64,000 nt of DNA from UBA2108 sp963925495 (GTDB lineage Bacteria > Bacteroidota > Bacteroidia > Flavobacteriales_G > Salibacteraceae): positions 16,408 through 80,407 of the forward strand of contig CAWUST010000016.1 of NCBI GenBank assembly GCA_963925495.1, read 5' to 3'. Positions 43,479 to 53,994 of the stretch are shown here, piece after piece; positions within the stretch are counted from its first letter, which is position 1, and each line of letters opens with the position of its first letter. The notes beneath the pieces are model-generated. The model was not told the DNA's origin. It made no database searches and saw nothing but the letters and a program-made list of their open reading frames with translations. The translations under genes were made by a program, and so were the position numbers.

Positions 43479-46400
43479 TTACTTAATTATGGTAACATTT
43501 CCGTACCGTTCGTGCCTTTCTTTTACATCTTTTTTATCACCTGTTATAATCTTCCAGGTATAAACTCCGTTCGGTGCGATTTCTTCAGCCCCTATAACTG
43601 TGCCATCCCAATATTCATCATAGTCAAATGTATCAAATATTAGTTTTCCCCATCTGTCAAAAACCAATACATGATAATAATCTCGTTCAAAACCAACGCC
43701 TAATGGTTTCCATGTATCATTTTTTCCATCACCGTTTGGAGTAAAACTAGTAGGAATATATAAATAGTATTCTGCATTAATACCTACGACTCTGATTGTA
43801 TCATCGGCACAACCTAAATCAGAATAAACATCAAGCCTTACTGGATAAGTTCCCTCTTCTTCATCTGGAAATAAATATTTAGGATTTCTTTTCATCGAAG
43901 TATCGTATCCTGCAAAATTCCACTCCCATCTTGTAATTCTTCCTTCAGACTCATCTTTAAATGAAACTTCGGTTTGTAATATTGTAGTCGGTTGTGGTGA
44001 CATAGAGAATGAAGCAACAGGAACTCTATAAATATTAATGTAATTCTCTTTTATTAAAGAGTCCTTGCATCCATCTACACTTATAACTGTAAGCTTCACA
44101 TTGTACTTTCCAGAACGCGTAAATGTTTTGAATACATCTGCACAAGTTTCTGCATTTGAACCATCTCCAAAATCCCAAAAACATTTTGAAGACGCATTCG
44201 TTTTATTTAGGAATTTAGAATACAAAGGAGGGCAGCTTGCCAAAGAATCTGCCGAAAATTTCACAACTGGTTGAGGAAGAATACTCACCAATATACTATC
44301 TAATACTGATGGAGAACCACAGAGATCAGAAACCTTAACGTTATATTTAGTGTCTTTTTTTGGAGATGCAACTGGGTTTTTGATAAATGCACTACTCAGG
44401 TCAACAAACGGTTGCCATACGTATTCATAACCTTTCCCGTCACCACCAGTAACATCAACGCGCAACCTTGCAATTGACCCTCTACAAATAGCAGTATCAA
44501 CAGATGCCTTAATTCTTAAGGAATCATATAAATCTACACGTAAAATTTGCCCATTAGAAGCACAGCCTTTATTATCTGTAGCATATACCGAATACAAAGA
44601 ATTAACCTCAGGACAAACATTTGCAACATTGGTGTTGCTTACAGTAGGTGTCCAATGATAAGTGTGGCTCGTATTATTTCCACCAGTACTAAACACTTCT
44701 AATTTCCCACATGTACTTACACAAATTCTAATAGAATCTTTCGGCGTAGTTAATACCATAAGTGGTGGCTCTTTCACAGTTAGATAAGATGACCCAGTAC
44801 AGCCCTTCCTATCTTTAACAACAAGCTTATACCTCCCCTTATATATTGGCCCATTAATACCATCACTTTTAGTTGAATCCAATATTGCAAAGTCAGGTCT
44901 TCCTCCAGTAGTTGCATCAAAATACGTTGCTCCACTATCTACGCTAAATTGATATTGCCAATTAAACCTTGTGCCTCCCTTAGAATTTCCGCCTATAGCC
45001 TTCATATAAATTTTTCCATCAGAATACCCATAACAAGTAGTTTGAATTTGTCCCGATGAATCAATAACTATCTCCGGAATTTCTTCAACAGTAAATGTTG
45101 TATCTAAACCACAACCATTGCTATCCAATAATTTTAAATTGTATTTGTTGTGAGCAAAAAGTTTAGAATAAACAGTATCACCAGTAACCACAGGGTTATG
45201 AGATGCTCCTAAAGCTTTCCCGGTCCATGTGTAATTATAGGGTGGTGTACCACCAATAGCAATTCCTTTTGTCCAACCATTACCCTGTTGAAAGCAACTA
45301 TCCTCTTCCACAGTGAAAGAAACGAATAAAGTGTCAGGTTCTGTAATAATAACCCATTTTGGAAATGAAGTACATCCGAAATTACCTTTTGCATAAACTT
45401 TATATCTACCTGCCTTAAGTCCTTTAACTAAATTCGTGCTTCCCCAAGTAAGTCCGCTGTCAATACTATATTGAAGAGGCATAATTCCTCCAGTTGTGAA
45501 AATTTCAAGTTCTCCATCAGAAAACCCACCACAACTAACATGTTTAATGGATACAGAATCAATTTGAGGAGCACCTTTATTAAACAATGTGTCTCTTGCA
45601 AAATCGCTGTAACAGAACAGTGAATCGCGAACACGTAAATCATAAAACCCGATAGAAAGATTTGCTATTGTATCTGTAGTTTTCCAAACTCTACCGCTGT
45701 CAACAGTGTATTGAAATGGTCCAAACCCAGATTTAGCATTAAAAACAATCTTACCATTAATAAGACCACAATCCGGATTAATATTTACTCGATCAAATTT
45801 CACCGAATCGGCAAAAATCTTTAAGCTGTCTAAAACCTTACAACCACAAGAATCAGAAAATGTAACCGTAACCATTGTTGTCTTTGGAACTGAAACTAAA
45901 GGATTTTGAACTGAATCATTCGGGAAATATTGAGAGGGAGCCCATTTAAACCTTGGCTTTCCACTACATGATGACACCACTATTGGAAACAATTGGATAG
46001 TGTCATTAGGACACATACTAGTATCTGGTCCAGCGTCAAAGTCAGCCACATCGATTGTAATAGAAGTGGTGTCTGAACATTTACCAAACGTATCAGTAAC
46101 TAGAACGGTGTACTTCACTGTTTTATTAGTAGAAGAAGTAGGGTTCTGAATTGTAGCAGTATCTAAGTCCGTCGGTGGTGTCCATTTATAGGTAAATTCA
46201 GTACCATACCGAGCACCACAATAAGAAAGCTGTATAGTTGGGCGATTTAATCTTGAAAACAAAGACAAAAATTGGGCGCCACATGCCCCTGAACTTGAAT
46301 TATAGCCTACAACTGAATTATTTGTAGTTGAGACATAAGCTACTGCAGAATTGGCAGAAGTCGATGACCCTGAATTTTCCCAACATAAATCAACTAGTAA

Positions 46401-48788
46401 ATTAGAAGTGCCATCATAATCATAATTAACATCAAAACTATGCATATTCCATCCATTTGCAGGAGTAATAGTTTTTGCATTAAAAACAGTAGTAAAGCCA
46501 GCAACGGTCATACTTGATATACTTGTAACCGATGCAGAAATGCATTTTAGTTTAATTGTATATTTCCCCAAAGATCCAACACCATTTGCACTTACCGCAT
46601 TAAAACCTAGACCATCTATTGTACCCGCAGTAACTCCCATAGCGTTTAATTCTGCTGCCGTATATAGATATTGCTGTCTTGAAGAAGCTTGTGCTCCTCC
46701 ATAAGGACATGGCCAGTTAGCAGTGCCAGAAGCTCCACTACCATTGGTACTACTAGTAGATTTGCTCGTTTGAAAATTTCTAGCTCCAACACACTTTTCC
46801 TTAGTAGAACCACATTTACTTGGCAATCGACCTAAAGACAAATTTATTTTAGCGGAGGTACCAGCACAAATGGGATTTTTAATAGTGCTAGCACTAATAT
46901 TACCCGGCATAGGCGGAGTTACGCCAACATAAATAGAGTCTCGCTTGGTACAGCCACTATCTGAATTAACTTCGATATAATACTTTTGGCTTTTTATTGG
47001 AGTCACAAACGGATTAGAAATAGAATCATTAGAAATCGTCGAGTTATTATCCCATTTATAATCAAATTTAAATGTGTTCGAATCTGGATTCACAAATAAT
47101 TGAATAGTACTATCAGAAAAGCAGATTAATGTATCTGAATGCTTTATTAGATTATAATTTTTTGCGGCTACAATTTTAATTGAATCTCTGTCTTTACAAG
47201 CAGAAGCAGTAATACATCCAGCTCTCATATCAGATAAAACTTCTAGAAAAGTAGTTTTATTTGGGAAAAACTTGATTCGCTTATTTGTGTCGCCCAATGA
47301 TGTGTCTCCCCAAACATTTTTATTTGCCCCGGTCCAAATCAACGAATCTCCATAAACAGATTTCCATTGGTAAAACTTACCTCCCGAACCTTCAATAAAA
47401 GCAGTATCTACACCAATACAGATGGATTGATCTGGCCCCGCACTAGTTGAATTTCTAACTTCTATTTCGTAAACATTAAATCCATTCCCTGGATAGTTAC
47501 AGCGGTCATCGTTAAATACCAAATAAAATATTTTAACTGGATTGTTACCAATTGTCGCTGTCCATGTAAAGCGAACTACAGCCTTGTTCTTTTTAAGTCT
47601 TATTACTGTCATTTTTGATCCGGGTAAAACTCGGTCATGGTTGGAGTTAAATAGAAGTGTATCACTTGCATCGGGATCCAAAATAGTGTCTTCAAAACTA
47701 AATGTATAGCCATTACAAACTTGTAATTTGAATCGACCCAATTTTTTAATACCAGTCCCTTGAATGTTAGACATTCCAGAAACATCCTTTGGTATATTAT
47801 TGCTACAAGCTTGAACCCTAAATTGAACATCTCTTAATGTTTGAGCCTTCCACTTACCTGTACAACGTTCGTATTCTTTTACCCAAAAAGCCACAACTCG
47901 CTTACCCGCCGTTTTAGGCACGAACCGAATAAGGCCATTTGTGGGGTTCATTGTAAAGCTATCCCCAGGTGCGGTAGCACTAAACCCAGACCTATATGTC
48001 ACACAAGAAGTTATTGATCCTTTTGCACAAGCAAGTACAAAACGTAAACTGTCTCCATCGTTGTCTACAGTTCCAATACCATATTTTACTTCCTTTCCTA
48101 CACATGCAGAAGGAATCGGCTTTACTTCATCCGCGAAATCTGGCGCTGAATTATTTGGAAAATTCAGATTATTAAACCAGGTTTCAACCGACATACCCCC
48201 AGTTGTAATGTTCGAAGAACCAGTATTTCTGCAACATTGCGGTATGAAGTGTAGTCTCCAATAATTACATCTAGTTAAGGTGATGATTCCAGAATATTTA
48301 AATCTAGTATACCCCAATACAGAATTTGATGTACCTCGACAACGAGTATTTGGAGTTTTGCTCGGATTAAGTACTTTATCACAAACATCTGATACTTCCT
48401 CTAGGCTGAAAGTTGCGCCATTTATTCCTGAAGTTGTAAATGTAATAGCACTATATGGACCTCCGTAAGGACTAGGTGTTGGTGCCACAAATGCCAATAA
48501 ATTAAGGTTATAAACTGTATTTCCTCCAGAAGGCATGCACTTAGCTGTAACACTAGCTGTAGAGGCAGAATATTGAATTCCAGAACAATCTCTAAAAACA
48601 GCTACTTCAACATAGAATCTGTTTGACCCTAACCCTAATGACTTATATTTTATAGACCCTCCAGAAACGTGAGATGCTTGAACTGAAAATGATACGAACA
48701 ATATAAAAAGAACAGAAAGCATTTGAGTCACTCTCTTTGAATCGTTAATTATTGTATTAGTAAAATATTTTGTAAACAATAAAATCAT
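43479..48788 (-). CDS. Giant adhesin-like surface protein, paralogue 2 (type B T9SS domain)
   Basis: About 1769 residues. The open frame extends to 48860, but that start falls inside a terminator stem, so a later ATG is used: 48788 (chosen) or 48722, the latter directly before the signal peptide LSVLFILFVSFSVQA. The layout copies paralogue 1 step by step: ASHVSGGSIKYKSLGLG...FRDCSG, NNSAPDFADEVKPIPSACVGKE, the nested module (about 661-858), SprB-type repeats, PKD domains (CFWDFGDGS, RWEWNFAG) and type B domain (SFTPNGDGKNDTWKP...VFDRWGKLIFDT). DNA similarity to paralogue 1 is obvious in the N-terminal part. A TACTTTTA box lies between terminator and start. Confidence 0.85.
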   Translation of the reverse strand: MILLFTKYFTNTIINDSKRVTQMLSVLFILFVSFSVQASHVSGGSIKYKSLGLGSNRFYVEVAVFRDCSGIQYSASTASVTAKCMPSGGNTVYNLNLLAFVAPTPSPYGGPYSAITFTTSGINGATFSLEEVSDVCDKVLNPSKTPNTRCRGTSNSVLGYTRFKYSGIITLTRCNYWRLHFIPQCCRNTGSSNITTGGMSVETWFNNLNFPNNSAPDFADEVKPIPSACVGKEVKYGIGTVDNDGDSLRFVLACAKGSITSCVTYRSGFSATAPGDSFTMNPTNGLIRFVPKTAGKRVVAFWVKEYERCTGKWKAQTLRDVQFRVQACSNNIPKDVSGMSNIQGTGIKKLGRFKLQVCNGYTFSFEDTILDPDASDTLLFNSNHDRVLPGSKMTVIRLKKNKAVVRFTWTATIGNNPVKIFYLVFNDDRCNYPGNGFNVYEIEVRNSTSAGPDQSICIGVDTAFIEGSGGKFYQWKSVYGDSLIWTGANKNVWGDTSLGDTNKRIKFFPNKTTFLEVLSDMRAGCITASACKDRDSIKIVAAKNYNLIKHSDTLICFSDSTIQLFVNPDSNTFKFDYKWDNNSTISNDSISNPFVTPIKSQKYYIEVNSDSGCTKRDSIYVGVTPPMPGNISASTIKNPICAGTSAKINLSLGRLPSKCGSTKEKCVGARNFQTSKSTSSTNGSGASGTANWPCPYGGAQASSRQQYLYTAAELNAMGVTAGTIDGLGFNAVSANGVGSLGKYTIKLKCISASVTSISSMTVAGFTTVFNAKTITPANGWNMHSFDVNYDYDGTSNLLVDLCWENSGSSTSANSAVAYVSTTNNSVVGYNSSSGACGAQFLSLFSRLNRPTIQLSYCGARYGTEFTYKWTPPTDLDTATIQNPTSSTNKTVKYTVLVTDTFGKCSDTTSITIDVADFDAGPDTSMCPNDTIQLFPIVVSSCSGKPRFKWAPSQYFPNDSVQNPLVSVPKTTMVTVTFSDSCGCKVLDSLKIFADSVKFDRVNINPDCGLINGKIVFNAKSGFGPFQYTVDSGRVWKTTDTIANLSIGFYDLRVRDSLFCYSDFARDTLFNKGAPQIDSVSIKHVSCGGFSDGELEIFTTGGIMPLQYSIDSGLTWGSTNLVKGLKAGRYKVYAKGNFGCTSFPKWVIITEPDTLFVSFTVEEDSCFQQGNGWTKGIAIGGTPPYNYTWTGKALGASHNPVVTGDTVYSKLFAHNKYNLKLLDSNGCGLDTTFTVEEIPEIVIDSSGQIQTTCYGYSDGKIYMKAIGGNSKGGTRFNWQYQFSVDSGATYFDATTGGRPDFAILDSTKSDGINGPIYKGRYKLVVKDRKGCTGSSYLTVKEPPLMVLTTPKDSIRICVSTCGKLEVFSTGGNNTSHTYHWTPTVSNTNVANVCPEVNSLYSVYATDNKGCASNGQILRVDLYDSLRIKASVDTAICRGSIARLRVDVTGGDGKGYEYVWQPFVDLSSAFIKNPVASPKKDTKYNVKVSDLCGSPSVLDSILVSILPQPVVKFSADSLASCPPLYSKFLNKTNASSKCFWDFGDGSNAETCADVFKTFTRSGKYNVKLTVISVDGCKDSLIKENYINIYRVPVASFSMSPQPTTILQTEVSFKDESEGRITRWEWNFAGYDTSMKRNPKYLFPDEEEGTYPVRLDVYSDLGCADDTIRVVGINAEYYLYIPTSFTPNGDGKNDTWKPLGVGFERDYYHVLVFDRWGKLIFDTFDYDEYWDGTVIGAEEIAPNGVYTWKIITGDKKDVKERHERYGNVTIIK
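46215..46805 (-). other. Nested module in paralogue 2
   Basis: Contains SSRQQYLYTAAELNAMGV, YDGTSNLLVDLCWENSG and NRPTIQLSYC, inserted before FTYKWTPPTDL, the second half of the Ig-like repeat. Confidence 0.65.
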
Positions 48789-48851
48789 GCTTTTAATTTT
48801 TAGAAGTGTCGTGCATTTTGACAGTGTAAAAGTAGCAGACAAATACAAACA

Positions 48852-48880
48852 AAAAAGCACCCCTTTATGAGGTGCTTTTT
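48852..48880 (-). terminator. Rho-independent terminator after paralogue 3
   Basis: AAAAAGCACC (48852-48861), a 9-base loop and GGTGCTTTTT (48871-48880) make a perfect 10-bp stem. On the minus strand it is followed by TTTTTTG. It lies 40 bases after the stop at 48920 and separates that gene from the pair downstream. Confidence 0.85.
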
Positions 48881-48919
48881 AAATTTCATTAAGCAAGTAT
48901 TACGATTTATAAGCCTTTC

Positions 48920-51900
48920 TTATTTTTCTCGTATCAGGGTTATTGTACCTTCTTTAGAAGCTTCTTTAGCCCTAGAACCTTTCGCTTTCCAACGTAAGGC
49001 ATACATATAAACTCCATCTGTTTGCACGGTTCCATTTTTGTTTTCACCTTTCCAAACTGGGTCAGATTTTGTAAGTTCATGCACTTTTCTGCCCCAACGA
49101 TCATAAATAGTTCCAGAGAACTCTTCTAAATTCGATTCATACCAATCTTTAATGGATGCCTCGCCTTCTAATGTATAACAATTAGGACTGCAACCATAAT
49201 CTTCCGATCCTCCTGGGGGTAATATAAACCACCAATCGTTCGCTCCATCTTTTCCTGGCGTAAACACATTCGGAAATTGAAATTCAACAGCTGTGCCTAT
49301 TTCAAATAACCAAGTTGTTGAATCCGCACAACCTACTTCGTTGACACCCCATAAAGTTATTCCAGCAATTTGACAATCTGAATCATACCTCACTGGGAAT
49401 TCCATTAACTCATTATTTGAAGTGTATTTAATAGAACGATTATCAATCATATTTGAACTAGCACCTGAATATTCCCCACATTTTGTTCTCCATTGATAAG
49501 TCATTGGCGAACTCGTGTAGTTTGTATTGTTCATATAAGTAATGTTTGCAGGAACAATCTTAAATACGGTATCTCCTTCCGGGTTTGTATTAAAACTAAC
49601 TTCTGGATATTCAAACACTTTATAAGGAAACTCTCCTATTTTACCACTTTTACAACCAGTAACTTTATTCAGATACCTAGCATATAATACATGCTCACCA
49701 GAACCTGCATTCATGCTTGCCTTATTGGTAAGGGGTTCACCAATTTCTAAAGTGTCTATCAAACTTCCTGTATTATCGTAATACCATATTACTGAAAAAC
49801 GATTATCAATTCCTGAAGTAGAATCAACCATAAATCCTCCAACTTCATCGGCCTCACAAAAATTCAAGTTGACTCCCTTTGGTGCCGGTATTTCCGGAAC
49901 TTTAATTATTTCAGCAGAGTCTAAAGAAGCACACCAAAACTTACTTGGGAAATTAGATCGGTAACGAATAGCAAACTGATATTTTATCCAATTGCTTCCA
50001 GTTGGAATAGCAAACATTCTATATCGAGCTACATTCGGTAATTTCATCCAAGGATCTCCATTCCAAAAATTATATGAATACTGATTACTAACCTGGTCAA
50101 TTGCCTGGGGCCAGCCAGAATTTGCAATAGAACCATAAGAAATTGTAACCTCCGTATTCGGGTCAAATCCATTTGGGTCTAAAGTTTTCTTGCCAGTACT
50201 TCCAGGAAAAATAGGCCCTTTTGGTATTCTAAACAACACAGTGTCAATCCTAGCAAAATTAGCTGGATCTTTCACTTCTTCATCACAATAAAACCTTGGA
50301 ATAACCTCAATTTGTGGAGCTTTCACAAATTGAACCAAAATAGTAGTATCCGTTCCACAAAAGCCATAGTTACCAACTTTTATAGAACCCAAAGTATCTC
50401 TATTAAAACTAGCCAATCTCGCATCGAGTGCTCCAACATTTCTATCAACCATTGCCGGAACATAGTTTAAGTATTGCCATACAGGGTTTGGGCCCGCAAC
50501 AACTAAAGTGTCAAATTCACTACTGCTTGCACAAAAACTTACTGTAGGGTAAGGTTTTCCGTGATCCATTACTCCTAAATAAGAGTGGTCCCAAGGAGCA
50601 ACAACTGGAATTTTGAACAAGCTATCTGTTAAACAACCATCTAAAAGAGTATAAGTAATAAAAGCCGTATCCGGTTTTCCTGTAGTAGGATTAAATCGTT
50701 TTCCATTAACAAAATAAACCATCTTATTAGTATTCTTATTCAACACTGAATCTACTCCTATACCTGTAAACCATCCTCCTGGATTTTTAGGGATTAATCT
50801 ATGTCTAATCGTATCTGGTAATCCTAATTTGTCAAATCCGTAAATTCCACACAACGAATCCGGACTCAACAAGCTTGGGTCTGGAAGTCCGACAATCTCA
50901 ATCTCAACGCTATCCGCCGCAGCACAAGCATCACCAGTAATTTTGTATTTGACCCAGAATTTTCCTAAACCAGACAATGAAGGATCCCAAATACCGAGTG
51001 TGTCATTCACAACTCCTTTTCCTGACCATCGACCACCTGGCCTTGTAATGTTCCATGGTGTTTTTGCCAATAACTGAATAAATCCAGTTTTTTGACATTG
51101 AGGTCGTAATTTAACAGGTTGCGCATCATAAGAGCTTACTACATTAATATTTACCTCTAGAGTATCTTTACATACTCCAAAAGCAGAATCCTCAATATAT
51201 ACTGTATATTTTTTTGCTGTACTTAAATTTACCCTAGCATCCACAGAATCAGTATTGCTAGCTCCAATAAACCCACCATTACTAGTAGGGTTCCATGTGA
51301 ACTTAAATAAACTATTTCTCATTCCAGTACAAGAGTTAAATCTTGTTCTTGGCAACATGCTTGTTGGAAATCCAGGGCTTAAAACACTATTTCCACAAGC
51401 AGCGTCTCTAAAAGTATAATCTTGATAATATGAATTCGCTGCACGATAAGTTTTGTTGTCGAAACTTTGAACATGGTGTCCGTTTAATCTGCTATTTCCA
51501 TTTTCCCAGCAAACCTCTACAATCAGATTGCTAACACCATCCCAAACATATTCGTTATCAAAATTATGAACATTCCAACCAACTCCAGGTAGAATTGATT
51601 TAGGATTATACACTTGCTTAAGTCCTGATACAAAACCCGTTTTTGGTAAATCACCTATTTTTGTACAGGCAATTTTAATCGTAAATTTATTAAATGGCGC
51701 TGCTGTCCTAGCATAAAGACTTTTAATTTCCCAAGCAATTGATTTTACTGGACCCGGTTTCATTCCCAATTTTCTCAATTCGCTTGCTAAGTATAAATAT
51801 TGTGATCTTTGGCTATAATTGTAACTACCATAAGTTAAAGGCATAGTATTCAACCTTCCACCTGGGCTAGGTTGAGTGCCAGAACCGAGAGTATAATCCT

Positions 51901-53818
51901 TATATATTCCTTGACATCTATAGGTAACAGTATCACACCCATTATAGTCAATACTTCCCTTATCCACCCATAATTGAATTTGTTTTGACAAACAAACTAA
52001 GGTATCTGAAATCATTGCTTTCATGTTTGTTGGAAAAGGATCTGTGACATTAACATCTACAAAAGTCTCCCGAACGCAACCAGAATCTCCAGTTACAGTA
52101 ACTGTAAATCTTGTAGGGAATTTTACACTAGAAAAATTTGGGTTTTTTAAGGTGTCATTTGTTAATAGTGAACTATTATTCCATTTGTAGCTATATCCCA
52201 TGGTGCTGCGAGAAGGGGTCGCATCTAATTTACCTTTTCCAGGATTACATAAAAAGAAATCTGGAACAGTTGTCAATTGGAAACTATCAACTGGATTAAT
52301 ATAAACCGTATCTAATTTTCTACAATTAAGAGCTCTAATACAGCCAAACTTCAGATCGGATTTTACTTCCAATATTGTTGGTGTTCTAGGTTTGAATTTA
52401 CCTGTTCTATTTGTATCGGTTGCAGTAGTGTCTGGAAACCAGTTTACTCCAACCACTAATGGATCACCAGAAATAGTCCTCCAATTATACAAAACTCCAC
52501 CATATGCCGTCAAATCAGCACTATCACCCTGACATACAATTATATCTGGCCCAGCACTAGTTGCATTTAAGACTGAAAGTTCAAAAACCGAAAATCCGTT
52601 TCCCGGAAAGTCACATCTATCGTCATCAAAGGATATAAAGAAGGATTTGATTGGGTTTTTACCAATTACTGCGGTCCATTCGAATTTCAGTACTGCTTTA
52701 TTTCTAGATAGAAAAGTCTTTGTCATAGTCATTCCTGGAAGCCCAACTCCAGCTCCCATATTTGACTCGAAACGCAGGGTGTCAGTAGCATCTTTATCAA
52801 AAATGGTATCTTCCCATGAAAATTTTTCGCCTTGACAAACCTCTATTTTATATCTGCCTGTTTTCTTAGCATTTCCAATAAGATTGGAAACTCCCGAAAT
52901 ATCACGGGGCACATTGTTAGAGCAACTCCGCACATCAAATTGAACTTCACGATGTGTTCGACCAACTTCTTTCCCGGTACACCGTTCATATTCAATAACC
53001 CAAAAAGCAACTAAATACTTACCCGTTCTAGTAGTTTTAAAAGAAATAAGACCAGTTGTTGAATCTAATTTTATACCTGGTATAGGAATGGCAGCTGAAA
53101 AGCCTCCATTATATCTAACGTATGTATAATTTCCTGGAGAATTAATTCTATCAATCGCACCATCAAAAATGAATCTTAAACTATCCCCATCAGGATCAAA
53201 AGTTCCAATTCCATAAAACACATCTTGGCCCGTACAAACTGAGGGAAATGGTTTTACTTCATCAGCAAAAATCGGAGAGTTATTTTTTGGAAAACTTCTA
53301 CTAGCTAATCTTGTAACAGGAGCAAAATAGGAGCCATTCATGTTTGTCGTTCCGTTTCTACAACATTGACTAGGAGACATATAAATTTCCCAGTAATCAC
53401 AAGCAGGCAGTTGAAAAATAGTCTCATAAAAACTCACTTCATACCCTCCTGGATTTGTTCTATTTAAACACTTTGTAGCTTTGTTTCTACAAACATCGGA
53501 AACATCTTTCGCTCCTAAATTTGCAGGTCGCTCTCCAGCTTTAGGAATATAATTAACCTTTGGTGCTGTTTGAACAATTAGAGGGGTTCTGCCCGGCATA
53601 CAAACTGCCGTTATTCTTTCTGAAGTAGTGGTATAACGCATTCCATTACAATCCCGGTAAACACCCAATACAACTTTATATCTGTGTGTTCCGGCAACTG
53701 TTCCAGGTCCTAAATAAGTATATTTAATACTACCTCCCGATACGTGCGAAGCAGCAGCCTCATAATTAAAATTCAAAAACAGCGTAAACGCAAATAGAAT
53801 TCCGATAATCTTTTTCAT
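48920..53818 (-). CDS. Giant adhesin-like surface protein, paralogue 3 (type B T9SS domain)
   Basis: About 1632 residues from ATG 53818, directly before the signal peptide KKIIGILFAFTLFLNFNYEAAA; an upstream in-frame ATG at 53839 would add seven residues. The N-terminal domain (ASHVSGGSIKYTYLGPG...YRDCNG, NNSPIFADEVKPFPSVCTGQD, DPDGDSLRFIF) matches paralogues 1 and 2, as does the nested module (about 624-828). After that it diverges: no SprB repeats or PKD signatures, but Ig-like segments with WSGKGVVND and GWFTGIGVDS. The type B domain (VFTPGKDGANDWWF...IYDRWGRKVHEL) contains an extra stretch of about 30 residues with two cysteines (CSPNC). Confidence 0.83.
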   Translation of the reverse strand: MKKIIGILFAFTLFLNFNYEAAASHVSGGSIKYTYLGPGTVAGTHRYKVVLGVYRDCNGMRYTTTSERITAVCMPGRTPLIVQTAPKVNYIPKAGERPANLGAKDVSDVCRNKATKCLNRTNPGGYEVSFYETIFQLPACDYWEIYMSPSQCCRNGTTNMNGSYFAPVTRLASRSFPKNNSPIFADEVKPFPSVCTGQDVFYGIGTFDPDGDSLRFIFDGAIDRINSPGNYTYVRYNGGFSAAIPIPGIKLDSTTGLISFKTTRTGKYLVAFWVIEYERCTGKEVGRTHREVQFDVRSCSNNVPRDISGVSNLIGNAKKTGRYKIEVCQGEKFSWEDTIFDKDATDTLRFESNMGAGVGLPGMTMTKTFLSRNKAVLKFEWTAVIGKNPIKSFFISFDDDRCDFPGNGFSVFELSVLNATSAGPDIIVCQGDSADLTAYGGVLYNWRTISGDPLVVGVNWFPDTTATDTNRTGKFKPRTPTILEVKSDLKFGCIRALNCRKLDTVYINPVDSFQLTTVPDFFLCNPGKGKLDATPSRSTMGYSYKWNNSSLLTNDTLKNPNFSSVKFPTRFTVTVTGDSGCVRETFVDVNVTDPFPTNMKAMISDTLVCLSKQIQLWVDKGSIDYNGCDTVTYRCQGIYKDYTLGSGTQPSPGGRLNTMPLTYGSYNYSQRSQYLYLASELRKLGMKPGPVKSIAWEIKSLYARTAAPFNKFTIKIACTKIGDLPKTGFVSGLKQVYNPKSILPGVGWNVHNFDNEYVWDGVSNLIVEVCWENGNSRLNGHHVQSFDNKTYRAANSYYQDYTFRDAACGNSVLSPGFPTSMLPRTRFNSCTGMRNSLFKFTWNPTSNGGFIGASNTDSVDARVNLSTAKKYTVYIEDSAFGVCKDTLEVNINVVSSYDAQPVKLRPQCQKTGFIQLLAKTPWNITRPGGRWSGKGVVNDTLGIWDPSLSGLGKFWVKYKITGDACAAADSVEIEIVGLPDPSLLSPDSLCGIYGFDKLGLPDTIRHRLIPKNPGGWFTGIGVDSVLNKNTNKMVYFVNGKRFNPTTGKPDTAFITYTLLDGCLTDSLFKIPVVAPWDHSYLGVMDHGKPYPTVSFCASSSEFDTLVVAGPNPVWQYLNYVPAMVDRNVGALDARLASFNRDTLGSIKVGNYGFCGTDTTILVQFVKAPQIEVIPRFYCDEEVKDPANFARIDTVLFRIPKGPIFPGSTGKKTLDPNGFDPNTEVTISYGSIANSGWPQAIDQVSNQYSYNFWNGDPWMKLPNVARYRMFAIPTGSNWIKYQFAIRYRSNFPSKFWCASLDSAEIIKVPEIPAPKGVNLNFCEADEVGGFMVDSTSGIDNRFSVIWYYDNTGSLIDTLEIGEPLTNKASMNAGSGEHVLYARYLNKVTGCKSGKIGEFPYKVFEYPEVSFNTNPEGDTVFKIVPANITYMNNTNYTSSPMTYQWRTKCGEYSGASSNMIDNRSIKYTSNNELMEFPVRYDSDCQIAGITLWGVNEVGCADSTTWLFEIGTAVEFQFPNVFTPGKDGANDWWFILPPGGSEDYGCSPNCYTLEGEASIKDWYESNLEEFSGTIYDRWGRKVHELTKSDPVWKGENKNGTVQTDGVYMYALRWKAKGSRAKEASKEGTITLIREK
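51335..51945 (-). other. Nested module in paralogue 3
   Basis: Contains SQRSQYLYLASELRKLGM, WDGVSNLIVEVCWENG and RTRFNSC, lying between an Ig-like strand (LVCLSKQIQL) and its continuation (FKFTWNPTS). Copies are at 46215-46805 in paralogue 2 and 40945-41530 in paralogue 1. Boundaries are approximate. Confidence 0.65.
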
Positions 53819-53979
53819 AATTTTTACTTTTATATTCAACTTTACAATCTGCTAAGACGCAACAAATTTGCAAAGGTTGCTTCTAGAATTGAAAATATTT
53901 TAAGTCCGCTAAATTAGGTCTTTTTATTCCTTAACAAAATGTGTTAATTATTGACCGCAATGACAAGGATTTGAAAACC

Positions 53980-53987
53980 TATTTTTG
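53980..53987 (+). promoter_or_regulatory. -7 promoter box deciding the start of the sulfoxide reductase
   Basis: TATTTTTG matches TAnnTTTG and ends 7 bases before ATG 53995. Because it lies inside the longer open frame from GTG 53941, it favours the ATG as start. Confidence 0.4.
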
Positions 53988-53994
53988 TAGCTTA

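Noticed and set aside
48722..48860. Start of paralogue 2 at 48860
   Set aside because: That codon lies within the terminator stem of the upstream gene and before any recognisable signal peptide; later ATGs fit better.
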